A stretch of DNA of 64,000 nucleotides. Source: Bacteriovoracaceae bacterium (GTDB taxonomy: Bacteria; Bdellovibrionota; Bacteriovoracia; Bacteriovoracales; Bacteriovoracaceae). Position numbers and translations under genes: made by a program. Position 1 is the stretch's first letter; the number at the start of each line of letters is the position of its first letter. Location of the stretch: NCBI GenBank assembly GCA_947441615.1, contig CANEUH010000009.1, forward strand, positions 53,087 to 117,086, read 5' to 3'. Below the pieces are notes generated by a model. The model was not told the origin of the DNA. It did no database searches and saw only the letters and a program-made list of their open reading frames with translations. Positions 15,745-24,507 of the stretch are shown here, one piece after another.

Positions 15745-16179
15745 CTAAGCTGACCTAAGATCCTGCAAATCTCTTGGGAGTTGGTGAACCACTTGGGCGG
15801 CTTCTCCCCGGTCAATATGATCTAAAATGATATTTAAAGCGATTGGAACAACTTTTTCAAGATCCATAAAATCATAGGCCTCTAAATAATCCCTAACCTG
15901 TCCAAAAAACTCGTTAACCCCTTTGCATGAACTTTTGGGTTTATTTATATTTGCCATATCAAATCCCTCAAAATAGTAGCCTCTAAGTAGAGCTGGCAAT
16001 TGTCCACCCAGGTGCAGAGCTTCCCCGGGTTCAATCCTATCCCTTAAAACCTTCATCGTTGCCCTCAAAACAACAAAAGCATGATTGGGAGTTCTAAACT
16101 CTTTTGTATCCATCATTTTCTTAAGGATGATCGCAGTTCTCTCCTGGGTTTTTTGTATCGACTTGATGTCCTCAAACAT
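15745..16179 (-). CDS. DUF2267-family protein
   Basis: 144 residues matching the DUF2267 pattern: two similar helical repeats, each carrying an LRDRIEPGEALHLGGQLPALLRG-type segment, seen here near 50-70 and again as HIDRGEAAQVVHQLPRDLQDL at the C-terminus. DUF2267 proteins are cytosolic, of unknown function and often occur with stress genes. The frame opens at 16206, but ATG at 16179 has GGGAGGAG directly upstream and starts the conserved part. Upstream neighbour is divergent. Confidence 0.87.
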   Translation of the reverse strand: MFEDIKSIQKTQERTAIILKKMMDTKEFRTPNHAFVVLRATMKVLRDRIEPGEALHLGGQLPALLRGYYFEGFDMANINKPKSSCKGVNEFFGQVRDYLEAYDFMDLEKVVPIALNIILDHIDRGEAAQVVHQLPRDLQDLRSA

Positions 16180-16322
16180 AACTCCTCCCATTTGAAATAG
16201 ACTCATCCATTGTTGAACTTAAAGGAGGGAAAGGTAAATTTAAAATTATCTAAAGAAGAAGTGATAAAATTCATATCATCATTTAATCCTTTCTAACGTA
16301 TTTTGTATAAAGAGGGGATTTA

Positions 16323-17570
16323 ATGCTAAACGATGAACAGTTTCTAACGTTTCAACAGCTATTTATATCTGTTGGACTTGGACTCATAGTGGGTCTACAG
16401 AGAGAGTGGGCCGAATCCCCTATCGCGGGCATTAGATCATTTTCGATCGTATCAATCATGGGAACGATATGCGGCCTGTTATCTCACAGATTAGGAAGTG
16501 GCATTATATATCTAGGAATAAGTGGGATACTGGGGATTACACTAATCGAAAAAATATCTCTCATGAACAAAATCAAACTACATCGCGGAATCGTAACGGA
16601 AGTAAGCCTTCTCACGATGTTTCTTATTGGTGTTTTAGTTAGTACTGGCCCCATTATATTGGCGACATCGATTGCAGGTCTCTTAACGGTCATCTTACAC
16701 GTAAAACTTGAACTCCATCGATTTGCTGCGAAATTTTCGAAGGAAGAAATTCGATCCTTAATGCAATTCGTAGCAATAACTCTTGTCATCTTTCCAATAT
16801 TACCTGAAAAATCATTTGGCCCCAATAATGTAATAAATCTTCAACAAATATGGCTTATGGTTATCTTCATCAACGGCATAAGTCTCATAGGACAAATCAT
16901 TTACAAATTTAAGGGTGAAAAAGATGGTGTTATATGGGCAGGTCTAATAGGTGGTATGATATCCAGCACTGCCACGACCCTTAATTCCTCAAGAATCATC
17001 AGAGTCACTAATGATCAAATCATATACTACTCAATAATCATACTGACCGCATGGACAACATTATATTTAAGGGTTTTCATAGAACTTCTAACAGTATCAC
17101 CAAGTTTTAATGTAACTCTACCTCTTTTAATGCTCATTATCGTATCTAGCTTCTCCATCATATTAATATGGGAAAAAAATCACTCCCAGATATCAGAGAA
17201 TAATATTGAATATAAACCAACGAGTTTAAAAGTGGCCCTAAGCTTCGCCTTCTTTTATTCACTTGTCATATATTTATTTGCATTTATGAAAGATGAAATG
17301 GGATCAAATACCCAATCAATTGTCGCCTTTATTTCAGGCATCGTCGATGTAGATGCCATCACGCTATCAACCGGAAGACTCGTTGAAAAAGGAATAATTA
17401 CACCACAAAAGGGTCATCAACACCTTTTTCTAGCACTTTTTGCAAACCTTTTATTCAAAGGGGCAATTTCACTCATCATAGGGGGAAAAGAACTATTCAA
17501 AATGATCTATATCCCCTGGATAATTTCAATTATTTTTCATGCTGGAATTTTAATATATTATTTCTTCTAA
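16323..17570 (+). CDS. MgtC/SapB plus DUF4010 membrane protein
   Basis: 415-residue integral membrane protein with about 12 helices. The first half matches MgtC/SapB: the segment FISVGLGLIVGLQREW with the conserved Gly-Leu-x-Arg-Glu at the end of helix 1, then GIRSFSIVSIMGTI. The second half matches DUF4010 (GLIGGMISSTATTLNSS and the VDVDAITLSTGRLVEKG signature). MgtC proteins of pathogens help growth in low magnesium and inhibit ATP synthase, but the function of the large MgtC-DUF4010 form is unknown; a transport or envelope role is inferred. Good GAGGGG ribosome-binding site. Convergent with the ABC operon, nine bases apart. Confidence 0.88.
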   Translation: MLNDEQFLTFQQLFISVGLGLIVGLQREWAESPIAGIRSFSIVSIMGTICGLLSHRLGSGIIYLGISGILGITLIEKISLMNKIKLHRGIVTEVSLLTMFLIGVLVSTGPIILATSIAGLLTVILHVKLELHRFAAKFSKEEIRSLMQFVAITLVIFPILPEKSFGPNNVINLQQIWLMVIFINGISLIGQIIYKFKGEKDGVIWAGLIGGMISSTATTLNSSRIIRVTNDQIIYYSIIILTAWTTLYLRVFIELLTVSPSFNVTLPLLMLIIVSSFSIILIWEKNHSQISENNIEYKPTSLKVALSFAFFYSLVIYLFAFMKDEMGSNTQSIVAFISGIVDVDAITLSTGRLVEKGIITPQKGHQHLFLALFANLLFKGAISLIIGGKELFKMIYIPWIISIIFHAGILIYYFF

Positions 17571-17578
17571 TTTTTAAA

Positions 17579-18256
17579 TTAAATTAGAATATCCTTCGAC
17601 CTTTCTGAAATCTGACCATTAATCAAATAAATCTCTCGATCAGCAAAAGAAGCATAATCAGGATCATGTGTCACAAGACAAACTGTCGTCTTTGAATTTT
17701 TGTTTATATCTTGAATCATTTTCATAACAATATTTGCATTTATCGTGTCTAAATTACCAGTTGGTTCATCAGCAAAAAGATACCTTGGATGCATCACAAG
17801 TGCTCTCGCAATCGCGACTCTTTGTTGCTCCCCACCAGACAATTGACTAGGATAGCGAGATTCTAAATTAATGATACCCATCAAATTTAATAATTCGCGG
17901 GCATATCCTCTTTTAGAATCAATCAGACCTAAATTCCTTGCAGGAAGTAGCACATTTTCTAAAACAGTCAATTCTGGAAGTAAGTAGTGAAATTGAAAAA
18001 TAAATCCTATCCCTGTGTTTCTTAGAAAATGAATTTCTTTGAAGTTTAATAATTTTAAATCAACTCCATCTATTAATATATTTCCCTCAGTTGGGTGATC
18101 GAGAGTACTCATTATGTATAAAAGAGTACTTTTGCCACTACCAGAACGTCCAGAAATGGAAACAAATTCATCATCAAGTATCTTAAAATTTAACCCATGA
18201 AGGACTCTCTGTGGAGGAGAACCAAATTCCTTTACAATATTGATCCCTTCAATCAT
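17579..18256 (-). CDS. ABC transporter ATP-binding protein, LolD/MacB type
   Basis: 225-residue ATPase of the LolD/MacB/FtsE clade. Walker A GRSGSGKST at about 36-44, signature LSGGEQQRVAIARAL, Walker B YLFADEPTG, and switch His in CLVTHDPD. It should drive the permease encoded immediately upstream (one base apart). With the adaptor at 19496 it forms a three-gene operon. MacB-like exporters use this set to move substrates across the envelope by mechanotransmission; LolCDE-type sets release lipoproteins, but those have no membrane-fusion adaptor, so export is likelier. The substrate is unknown. Confidence 0.95.
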   Translation of the reverse strand: MIEGINIVKEFGSPPQRVLHGLNFKILDDEFVSISGRSGSGKSTLLYIMSTLDHPTEGNILIDGVDLKLLNFKEIHFLRNTGIGFIFQFHYLLPELTVLENVLLPARNLGLIDSKRGYARELLNLMGIINLESRYPSQLSGGEQQRVAIARALVMHPRYLFADEPTGNLDTINANIVMKMIQDINKNSKTTVCLVTHDPDYASFADREIYLINGQISERSKDILI

Positions 18257-19495
18257 TTATTCCGCCCTTATGATATCCATTGGCATCAACTTACTTGCGG
18301 TATAAGCAGGGATAATTGATGACACAACAGATGAAATAAATGCACTAAAGATTGCCAAGAAATAAATTTTCCAATCATAACTAATCCATAAATGATTTTG
18401 ACCTCCAATTTCAATATTTAACCTTAGATGTTCTAAGTAAAGACAAACGAAATATCCAAGGACTAGGCCAAGAAGACCACCAGAAAATCCTAGAAAAATA
18501 CCTTGATAAAGAACAAGTTGTAATATTTTAATGGGTGCATAACCAATGGCCTGCAAAATTGCGATCTCTTTCTTTTTTTGGTTAATCATAATAGATAAGA
18601 CATTATAAATTCCAAAAGAAGCTACAATTAGAATAGTTATCGAAATAAAATAACGACTATAATCCTGAACTTTGATCATTTCCATAAATGATTGATTTGC
18701 TTCCTGCCAATCCTGAACTTTGTCGCGAGTAAATCTTCTCCACTCAGATGCTACTTTGCTAGATTCATCAATATCAAAAAGTGCAACTGCTATTTCAGAA
18801 ATTCTTCCAGGGCTTTTCGTTAGTACTTGAACATCATTTAAACTTGCAAAGGCTAAACTTCGATCTGCTTGATCATTACCAAAATGATAAATACCAACCA
18901 GTCGAAAAGAACGTCTTTCACCATTGCCAAGAACGATATTCAAATATTGATTTATTTTGAGCCCCATGTCTTCAGCTGCTCCACTCCCAATAATAATCCC
19001 CCCAGATCCTTTAAGATTAAGAAAAGACCCTTCCTTCATATAATTTTCGATGGAAGAAATTCGAACCGTTTTTTCTGGTATTGTACCGATAAGATTAACA
19101 GCAGAGGAAAACTTTTCCTTAGATAAAACAACGAAGGTTTTTAATCTTGGCGAAAAATCATATACTCTACTGTCTTCTCCTAAAAGATTAAACCAATTGC
19201 CATAATTCTCTAGACGAACTTCCTCCCTTAAGCCAGATGGAGTATTAAACCATTTTATTAATTGGCCATTCTCACTAAATACTTCCGTAATTTCATGTGG
19301 ATCAATTTTTCTCTCTGCACCTGAAATAAGAACGTGTGCCGTATTATTTAAAAGAACTTGAGAAATGTAATCTCGCATTCCCAGTTGAACACCTGAAATA
19401 CTGACAAATAAGAGAGTGCCGAGACTAATACCGAAGAGTATTAATATAGACTGCTTTTTTCTTGAAATAAGTTGTCTCCAAGCAAGATAAAGCAT
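18257..19495 (-). CDS. ABC transporter permease, MacB/LolE-like
   Basis: 412 residues with the FtsX-fold layout: helix 1 at about 13-33 (SILILFGISLGTLLFVSISGV), a large periplasmic domain of about 240 residues, then three helices near 280-300, 325-350 and 375-400. The cytosolic coupling segment KKKEIAILQAIGYAPIKI before helix 3 is the family signature. It would pair with the ATPase at 17579 and the adaptor at 19496. Shine-Dalgarno AAAGGATT overlaps the adaptor stop; the intergenic distance is zero on both sides, indicating tight co-translation. Confidence 0.92.
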   Translation of the reverse strand: MLYLAWRQLISRKKQSILILFGISLGTLLFVSISGVQLGMRDYISQVLLNNTAHVLISGAERKIDPHEITEVFSENGQLIKWFNTPSGLREEVRLENYGNWFNLLGEDSRVYDFSPRLKTFVVLSKEKFSSAVNLIGTIPEKTVRISSIENYMKEGSFLNLKGSGGIIIGSGAAEDMGLKINQYLNIVLGNGERRSFRLVGIYHFGNDQADRSLAFASLNDVQVLTKSPGRISEIAVALFDIDESSKVASEWRRFTRDKVQDWQEANQSFMEMIKVQDYSRYFISITILIVASFGIYNVLSIMINQKKKEIAILQAIGYAPIKILQLVLYQGIFLGFSGGLLGLVLGYFVCLYLEHLRLNIEIGGQNHLWISYDWKIYFLAIFSAFISSVVSSIIPAYTASKLMPMDIIRAE

Positions 19496-20269
19496 TTAAT
19501 CCTTTTTAATGAATCTTAGCTGGTCTTGTGTACTTATATCTCTATCTAGTAGTTCAACAAAAAGTGAATTGGCATGACCGACTTCTACTTTTTTCTTTAT
19601 CCAATGATCTTTTTTCTTCACATTAATTTGTCCATTTTGAACTGAAGCGAGCGGAACAAGCATTGCATCGGAAATCTTCCCTATCTCAATAGAGACATCA
19701 GCAGTCATCCCGGGTAATACATTGGGTGGTAATTTTTTGACAAAAACGGAAGCAATAAATTCATCATTCCGCGGAAAAATGTGCATGACAATCCCGTGAA
19801 AAGTGGTCCCTCTTAAAGATTCAAAAGAAATTTTTGCTTTTTGACCATTTTTAATTCTCAATGCAGATTGCTGTTCAAGAGAAAGCTCTATAAATAAATC
19901 TTTAAGATTTTCTACTCGTAGTAATGGAATTTGAGGCAAAGCTGTTTCACCCTCTTGGTATTTTAAATAAGTAACAGTACCATTTAACGGGGAATTAATG
20001 ATTAAATTATCAAACTGGATAAGTGGATCACCTTTTTTAACTCTATCTCCCTCAAAAGCAAAAACTTTTTTGATTTTTAAAACAACCCCAATGATGAGGT
20101 CGAATTTTTGGTTTGATTTGATTTTACCAAGTCCATAGACAGACTCAGTTATTTCGCCTCTATGTGGATGAACAATTTCAAATTTTTCTTTCTTAAAATA
20201 GAAAAAGCTTACCGTGACTAAGCAAATTAAAATGACAGAAGAGATAATAAAAATCTTTTTTCTCATCAT
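19496..20269 (-). CDS. Periplasmic adaptor (HlyD/MacA-like membrane fusion protein)
   Basis: 257 residues: N-terminal anchor helix at about 7-25 (FIISSVILICLVTVSFFYF), then barrel-sandwich halves (VFAFEGDRVKKGDPLIQFDN and LNGTVTYLKYQEGETA) and a beta-barrel domain (SLRGTTFHGIVMHIFP), ending with a membrane-proximal domain (LVPLASVQNGQINVKKK). It is short and lacks the long coiled-coil hairpin of MacA, since the two sandwich halves are almost adjacent. This suggests it does not bridge to a TolC tunnel in the usual way. No TolC gene lies in the window. First gene of the three-gene exporter operon. Confidence 0.88.
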   Translation of the reverse strand: MMRKKIFIISSVILICLVTVSFFYFKKEKFEIVHPHRGEITESVYGLGKIKSNQKFDLIIGVVLKIKKVFAFEGDRVKKGDPLIQFDNLIINSPLNGTVTYLKYQEGETALPQIPLLRVENLKDLFIELSLEQQSALRIKNGQKAKISFESLRGTTFHGIVMHIFPRNDEFIASVFVKKLPPNVLPGMTADVSIEIGKISDAMLVPLASVQNGQINVKKKDHWIKKKVEVGHANSLFVELLDRDISTQDQLRFIKKD

Positions 20270-20467
20270 CTTTTAAAGAATCCCCTACTGAGGAATAGAT
20301 GTCGATGATAAGGATCATATTATTCTAGATTGTGAGCTCAGCTGTGCTGATTATTGAAGAATTTATGACTTGGCCTGTTTACAAAATAGGTCAAATTACT
20401 TTTTTATCCAGATAGAGAAGTATATAATGATGGTGGATGGACGACGCTTGTATTTTTTAGGATCTTT
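20270..20467. other. Intergenic region between divergent exporter and sulfur genes
   Basis: Holds an imperfect inverted repeat, TTGGCCT and AGGTCAA separated by 11 bases near 20372-20396 (one mismatch), and a TATATAATG stretch near 20430 that could be a -10 element for the plus strand. The arrangement would suit an operator for the ArsR-like regulator just downstream, but that is inference. Nothing else is evident. Confidence 0.35.
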
Positions 20468-20617
20468 ATGGAAATGAAAGTGATGGCAAATAAATGCGAT
20501 GAAGTCGCTGCATTATTAAAACTATTTGCTCATCCCCAACGTCTACTCATACGGTGCTACCTGAGTGATAGTGAGAAGCAGGTAAAAGAATGCAAAGATG
20601 AGAGACAATTAGGATAA
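20468..20617 (+). pseudogene. Truncated ArsR-family regulator
   Basis: The frame from ATG at 20468 encodes 49 residues (start MEMKVMANKCDEVAALLKLF, then AHPQRLLIRCYLSDSEKQV), which is the N-terminal helix pair of ArsR/SmtB regulators of the BigR/SqrR kind (compare the usual ALANPNRLLIL.LL.EGEK.V pattern). After that similarity is lost and a stop occurs at 20615-20617; the winged-helix DNA-reading part is missing. In related genomes such regulators sense reactive sulfur or oxidants and control rhodanese and YeiH-like genes, exactly the genes that follow. The remnant therefore suggests loss of local regulation. A sequencing error is possible but no single indel restores an obvious full protein. 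Confidence 0.6.
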
Positions 20618-20721
20618 AGCAGATAAAAAAAATCTTTCTATTTAATAACCAATCCCAATGTTGTAAAACTTCTAATATCAATGCAGAAAATCTTCTGTCT
20701 GATTTAAAGGCGAAAAAATGA
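20602..20721 (+). pseudogene. Unassigned 3' gene remnant before the rhodanese gene
   Basis: In a frame different from the ArsR piece, codons from 20602 read through to a TGA that overlaps the rhodanese ATG (ATGA). The segment (KKIFLFNNQSQCCKTS then NINAENLLSDLKAKK) has normal codon use but no start codon. The stop/start overlap is what one expects of an intact upstream operon gene, so this may be the 3' end of a gene whose body was deleted, fused to the 5' end of the regulator. Family unknown. Confidence 0.35.
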
Positions 20722-21083
20722 AAAAAATAATTGTTATATTTCTAGGATTATTAAGCTTTTATGTATTAGCGGTGACTCCCAAAGAAGCTTACCAGCTTGC
20801 AAAAGAAGGAAAAGCCATACTTGTTGATGTGCGTGAAGAAAGTGAAATTAAAGAAGGGATGATTGATGTAGCGATTTCATTCCCTTTGTCAAAGATTGAA
20901 AATGATTCAAACTGGAAAAATGAATTTATCCAATTAACAAAAGGTAAGGAGATTTATCTTTATTGTCGAAGTGGAGCAAGATCAGGCAAAGTTAAAGGTA
21001 TATTAAAAGAAAATAAGATTGAATCTCAAAATCTCGGTGGTTTTATGACTCTAGGATCCTTACTCCCGACTAAAAAGCCATGA
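20718..21083 (+). CDS. Periplasmic rhodanese-domain protein
   Basis: 121 residues with a Sec signal peptide (MKKIIVIFLGLLSFYVLAVT) and one rhodanese domain. The entry motif VDVREESEIKEGMI and the active-site loop CRSGARS with catalytic Cys are present, so sulfur transfer through a cysteine persulfide is expected, in the periplasm. Stop overlaps the start of the YeiH-like transporter gene (ATGA), giving a two-gene sulfur unit: a persulfide-handling protein and an exporter of a sulfur oxyanion or sulfonate-like anion. A decayed ArsR gene lies just upstream. Confidence 0.92.
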   Translation: MKKIIVIFLGLLSFYVLAVTPKEAYQLAKEGKAILVDVREESEIKEGMIDVAISFPLSKIENDSNWKNEFIQLTKGKEIYLYCRSGARSGKVKGILKENKIESQNLGGFMTLGSLLPTKKP

Positions 21084-21955
21084 TTATTTCGCCACAGTGG
21101 AGTCTTCTTTTAGGAATCATGGGCTCATTATTTATCAGTCGATTCCCCAAGATTGAATTAAGTGCAAAAACTTGGAGTACACGATTTCTTCAAACCAGTG
21201 TCGTTTTACTTGGTACATCACTTCATTTCAACAAAGTCATAAATGATGGACTCAATGGTGCCTTGATTACAGCAATTAGTCTTCTCGTTATTTTTGGAAT
21301 CGGATATTTTGGTATCAAATATTTTTCTATTGATCAAAAACTTGGAACTCTCCTTACTATGGGCACGGCGATTTGTGGAGGGAGTGCGATTGCCGCACTT
21401 GCTCCCGTAATCGGAGCTGACGCAGTTATTGTAACGATATCAATCGCAATCGTTTTTCTACTTAATTCATTATCCATTTTAATATTCCCTCTACTCGGAA
21501 CTTATTTTGAAATGAGTCAAGCCGCATTTGGCACATGGGCCGCCCTTGCGATTCATGATACGAGCTCTGTCATTGGAGCATCATCTATATTTGGAGAAGA
21601 GGCACTAGGAGTAGCAACAACGATCAAACTCACACGAGCGCTTTGGATAATTCCGATTACAATTATGTTCTCTTTCAAATTTAATAGAAACTCAAAATCT
21701 ATTAAAATTCCTTGGTTTGTATTTGGCTTTTTATTAATGTCCCTTACTTTTACTTTTTTTACTAAATTACAAGATTATAAGGACTTATTTGTTCTCATTT
21801 CCAAAAACGGTTTTTCGATTACCCTCTTTCTCATTGGACTTACATTTAATTTTAAAAAGATGAAAGACATAGGGTTGAAACCATTTTTATTTTCTTTAAT
21901 TCTTTGGATTATAACCACATTACTATCTTTTTTATATGCGACCAACTTTCTTTAG
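21080..21955 (+). CDS. YeiH-family (UPF0324) putative sulfur-anion exporter
   Basis: 291-residue inner-membrane protein with about nine helices. Shows the UPF0324/YeiH signatures: RFLQTSVVLLGTSLHF, TAICGGSAIAALAPVIGAD and AIHDTSSVIGASSIFGEEAL. The family is annotated as putative sulfate exporter; for some members sulfite or sulfonate-derived anions are proposed, and direct proof is limited. It is short at the N-terminus compared with E. coli YeiH (about 350 residues), lacking the first helices. Coupled to the rhodanese gene by ATGA overlap. Its 3' end overlaps the convergent P-type ATPase gene by 24 bases. Confidence 0.88.
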   Translation: MIISPQWSLLLGIMGSLFISRFPKIELSAKTWSTRFLQTSVVLLGTSLHFNKVINDGLNGALITAISLLVIFGIGYFGIKYFSIDQKLGTLLTMGTAICGGSAIAALAPVIGADAVIVTISIAIVFLLNSLSILIFPLLGTYFEMSQAAFGTWAALAIHDTSSVIGASSIFGEEALGVATTIKLTRALWIIPITIMFSFKFNRNSKSIKIPWFVFGFLLMSLTFTFFTKLQDYKDLFVLISKNGFSITLFLIGLTFNFKKMKDIGLKPFLFSLILWIITTLLSFLYATNFL

Positions 21956-24427
21956 TACTATGCTAGATAGTTTTAGCGAGAAAAAGAAAAACAAACAAAT
22001 TAAAAAGACATAGATCCAATCATCTTTTCGCAGTGATGACAGATGTAATCTTTCCGAAATATAAGATACCTCAATAAAGGCAATAGTAGATAACACAGTT
22101 AGCGCCGATATTATTTTTGAAGCGAAAGTCCTATATTTTGTAAGTGAATAGACGATACCCACATTCCACAAAGACATAATAGCTAAAACCATGGAACGTG
22201 CATGGTTGATTGAATCGTTTGCTAAGATACTTCTCTTAAAAGAAACCAATATTACAAGTGTCACGATAATACCCATAATCAAAATCCCAAAAATATCTTC
22301 TCGTGAAAAAAAAGCATTCCTAGTACTAGATGTTGATTTTGAATTTTTTGTTTCTTGCTGAAAAGAAAAAAGAGCCGTCGGATGAATAATCAGTTCAAAC
22401 CAAATAACATGAATGGGTAAGTATAGAATTGGAAAACCTATAAGTGGGATCAATGCAGCCGTTAATACAAAGGGTATATGGATTAAGAAAAGATACTCAA
22501 AACTATTTCCAAGGTTTAAATAGAGCTGCTTCCCCTCTTGAATTGCATGAACGATTGTTGAAAAATTATCATCCGTTAATATAATGGATGCTACCTCCTT
22601 TGCACTCTTTGTTCCTCTGACCCCCATGGCAATTCCTATACTCGCGGCTTTTAAGGCAGGAACATCGTTGACACCATCCCCTGTCACTGCAACGACTCGA
22701 TTATGGATGCGTAATGATTTTACGATATTAAACTTTTGAATCGGTGTGCATCTTGAAACGACATCCAGCTTCTCTAAAAATTCTGGATTTTCTAAAAGCC
22801 ATCTTTCTTGAAATTGGTCCGATTGATGCTCAGCCGAGATGACTTTGGGGTCCATCCCACCAATGCCAACTTCTTTTGCAATAGAACGAGCAGTTTCAGC
22901 ATGATCACCAGTGATCATAATAACTTTTATCCCGTTTTCTCTACAGTAACTAATCGCTTCCTTAACCTCTTTTCGAGGAGGGTCTTCAAAAATAAGAAGA
23001 CCCATAAATGTAAGGCCAGAATCCGGCTCCTTATTTAATTTAAAATCATCGTACGAAATTTCTCTTTTTGCACATCCGAGAACTTTATGACCTTTAAATG
23101 CGAACTTCATGACATTTTCATTCCAAAGGCCTGTCTCCTTTTGGGTTAAATTGGACATCTTTAACAGTGTTTCAGGCGATCCTTTAGAAAAGCAAAAATA
23201 GTGAAGATTCTCTTCCATAACAAAAACAGATTCTCTTTTACGATCTTCTGTAAAAGGAAAAACCACTATTTTTTCGGGGGATATAACTTCTTTAAGTTTA
23301 CTGACCTCTAAAATAGATTGATCAACTGGATCACTCGCAGAAGAATCGGAAGCCGCTAAAGATACTTTGATTAAATCTAGTTCATTGAACCCCTCAGATG
23401 GTAATAACTGATTTAACTTAAGTTGCCCTAACGTTATAGTTCCTGTTTTATCGCTACAGATACAACTGACTCTACCAATATTTTCAACAGAAACCGCCCT
23501 ACGAACTAAAGCATTCCTTTTGGCCAGTCTAAAGACTCCTACTCCAAGGAAAAAGGTAAATACCACAGGAAATTCTTCAGGGATGGCAGCAACAGCTAAA
23601 GTTGCGGCACTTAAAAAAGCATCCACAAAGCCCTTGCCTTGAAAAATCCTAACGGACGCCAAGATTAAACACATTACACCAGAACCAATTGAGAGGATTT
23701 TCACTAATTTTGTAATCTCTAATTGAAGTGGGGTTTTCTCATGTCTAACTGAAGCGACTGATTGAATAATTTCTCCATAAAGAGTATCTTTTCCCGTTTG
23801 AAGAACTCTTAACTTGCCACTCCCCCTTAAGGTTCTGGTTCCCGCATAACCTAAATATTCATTTGAAATAGTAACTTTTTCTTTAAGATAGAGTGTATCC
23901 CTTGATTCAGTAATCTTTTTCTTATGAATAGGTAGCGCTTCACCAGTTAGGGCCGATTCATCGACCTGTAAATCTAATGTATCTTCAAAAATACCATCTG
24001 CAGGTAAGTATACATTAGAGTTTAATAAAACAAGGTCACCAGGAACTATATCCAAGGAATTAATTATCGTTTGTTCTCCGTTTCTAAAGACTATCGCTTC
24101 TGAACTTAATTGTCCCATGAGTGAATCCACGGAGACTTGAGTCCTTCTAAGAAGATAGGCATCCATAAATATTAATGGAATGATTGCTACAAAAAGAGAA
24201 ATAGCTTCCTCAGTCTGGCCGATAAAAAAAAAGATCACACTAATACAAAATAAAAGCCAAATCATGGGATCACTAAAAGTATCTTTCATTAATTCAAAAA
24301 ATGGGCGGATTTGTGTCTCTGCTATATTGTTAAAACCAAATTTTTCTTTTTGCCGAACGATGTCGTCATCAGAAAGATGATCAAGGTTTAAATCAACAAT
24401 ATTTTGAAAGGATATTTTTCTAAACAT
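21932..24427 (-). CDS. P-type cation-translocating ATPase
   Basis: 831-residue P-type ATPase. Actuator motif DESALTGE at 156-163, phosphorylation motif CSDKTGTIT with Asp326, hinge TGDGVNDVPALK, and ten-helix layout with no N-terminal heavy-metal domain. Helix 4 carries PEEFP (283-287) where calcium pumps have PEGLP and proton pumps have PxxLP variants, and helix 6 has FELIIHPTALFSFQ in place of the calcium-site NLVTDGLPA. The overall architecture is P2/P3-like, but the ion cannot be assigned; common annotation as calcium pump would be unsafe. Nearby stress genes hint at a role under ionic or acid stress. The 3' end overlaps the YeiH-like gene by 24 bases; a universal stress protein gene is divergent upstream. 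Confidence 0.9.
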   Translation of the reverse strand: MFRKISFQNIVDLNLDHLSDDDIVRQKEKFGFNNIAETQIRPFFELMKDTFSDPMIWLLFCISVIFFFIGQTEEAISLFVAIIPLIFMDAYLLRRTQVSVDSLMGQLSSEAIVFRNGEQTIINSLDIVPGDLVLLNSNVYLPADGIFEDTLDLQVDESALTGEALPIHKKKITESRDTLYLKEKVTISNEYLGYAGTRTLRGSGKLRVLQTGKDTLYGEIIQSVASVRHEKTPLQLEITKLVKILSIGSGVMCLILASVRIFQGKGFVDAFLSAATLAVAAIPEEFPVVFTFFLGVGVFRLAKRNALVRRAVSVENIGRVSCICSDKTGTITLGQLKLNQLLPSEGFNELDLIKVSLAASDSSASDPVDQSILEVSKLKEVISPEKIVVFPFTEDRKRESVFVMEENLHYFCFSKGSPETLLKMSNLTQKETGLWNENVMKFAFKGHKVLGCAKREISYDDFKLNKEPDSGLTFMGLLIFEDPPRKEVKEAISYCRENGIKVIMITGDHAETARSIAKEVGIGGMDPKVISAEHQSDQFQERWLLENPEFLEKLDVVSRCTPIQKFNIVKSLRIHNRVVAVTGDGVNDVPALKAASIGIAMGVRGTKSAKEVASIILTDDNFSTIVHAIQEGKQLYLNLGNSFEYLFLIHIPFVLTAALIPLIGFPILYLPIHVIWFELIIHPTALFSFQQETKNSKSTSSTRNAFFSREDIFGILIMGIIVTLVILVSFKRSILANDSINHARSMVLAIMSLWNVGIVYSLTKYRTFASKIISALTVLSTIAFIEVSYISERLHLSSLRKDDWIYVFLICLFFFFSLKLSSIVLKKVGRI

Positions 24428-24507
24428 GTTAAACCTTATTCCTTAAGAAAGATTAGGCCAACGAGAAAGAATATTTATGTTATCCATTTTATAGCAAGGA
24501 GGATGGT

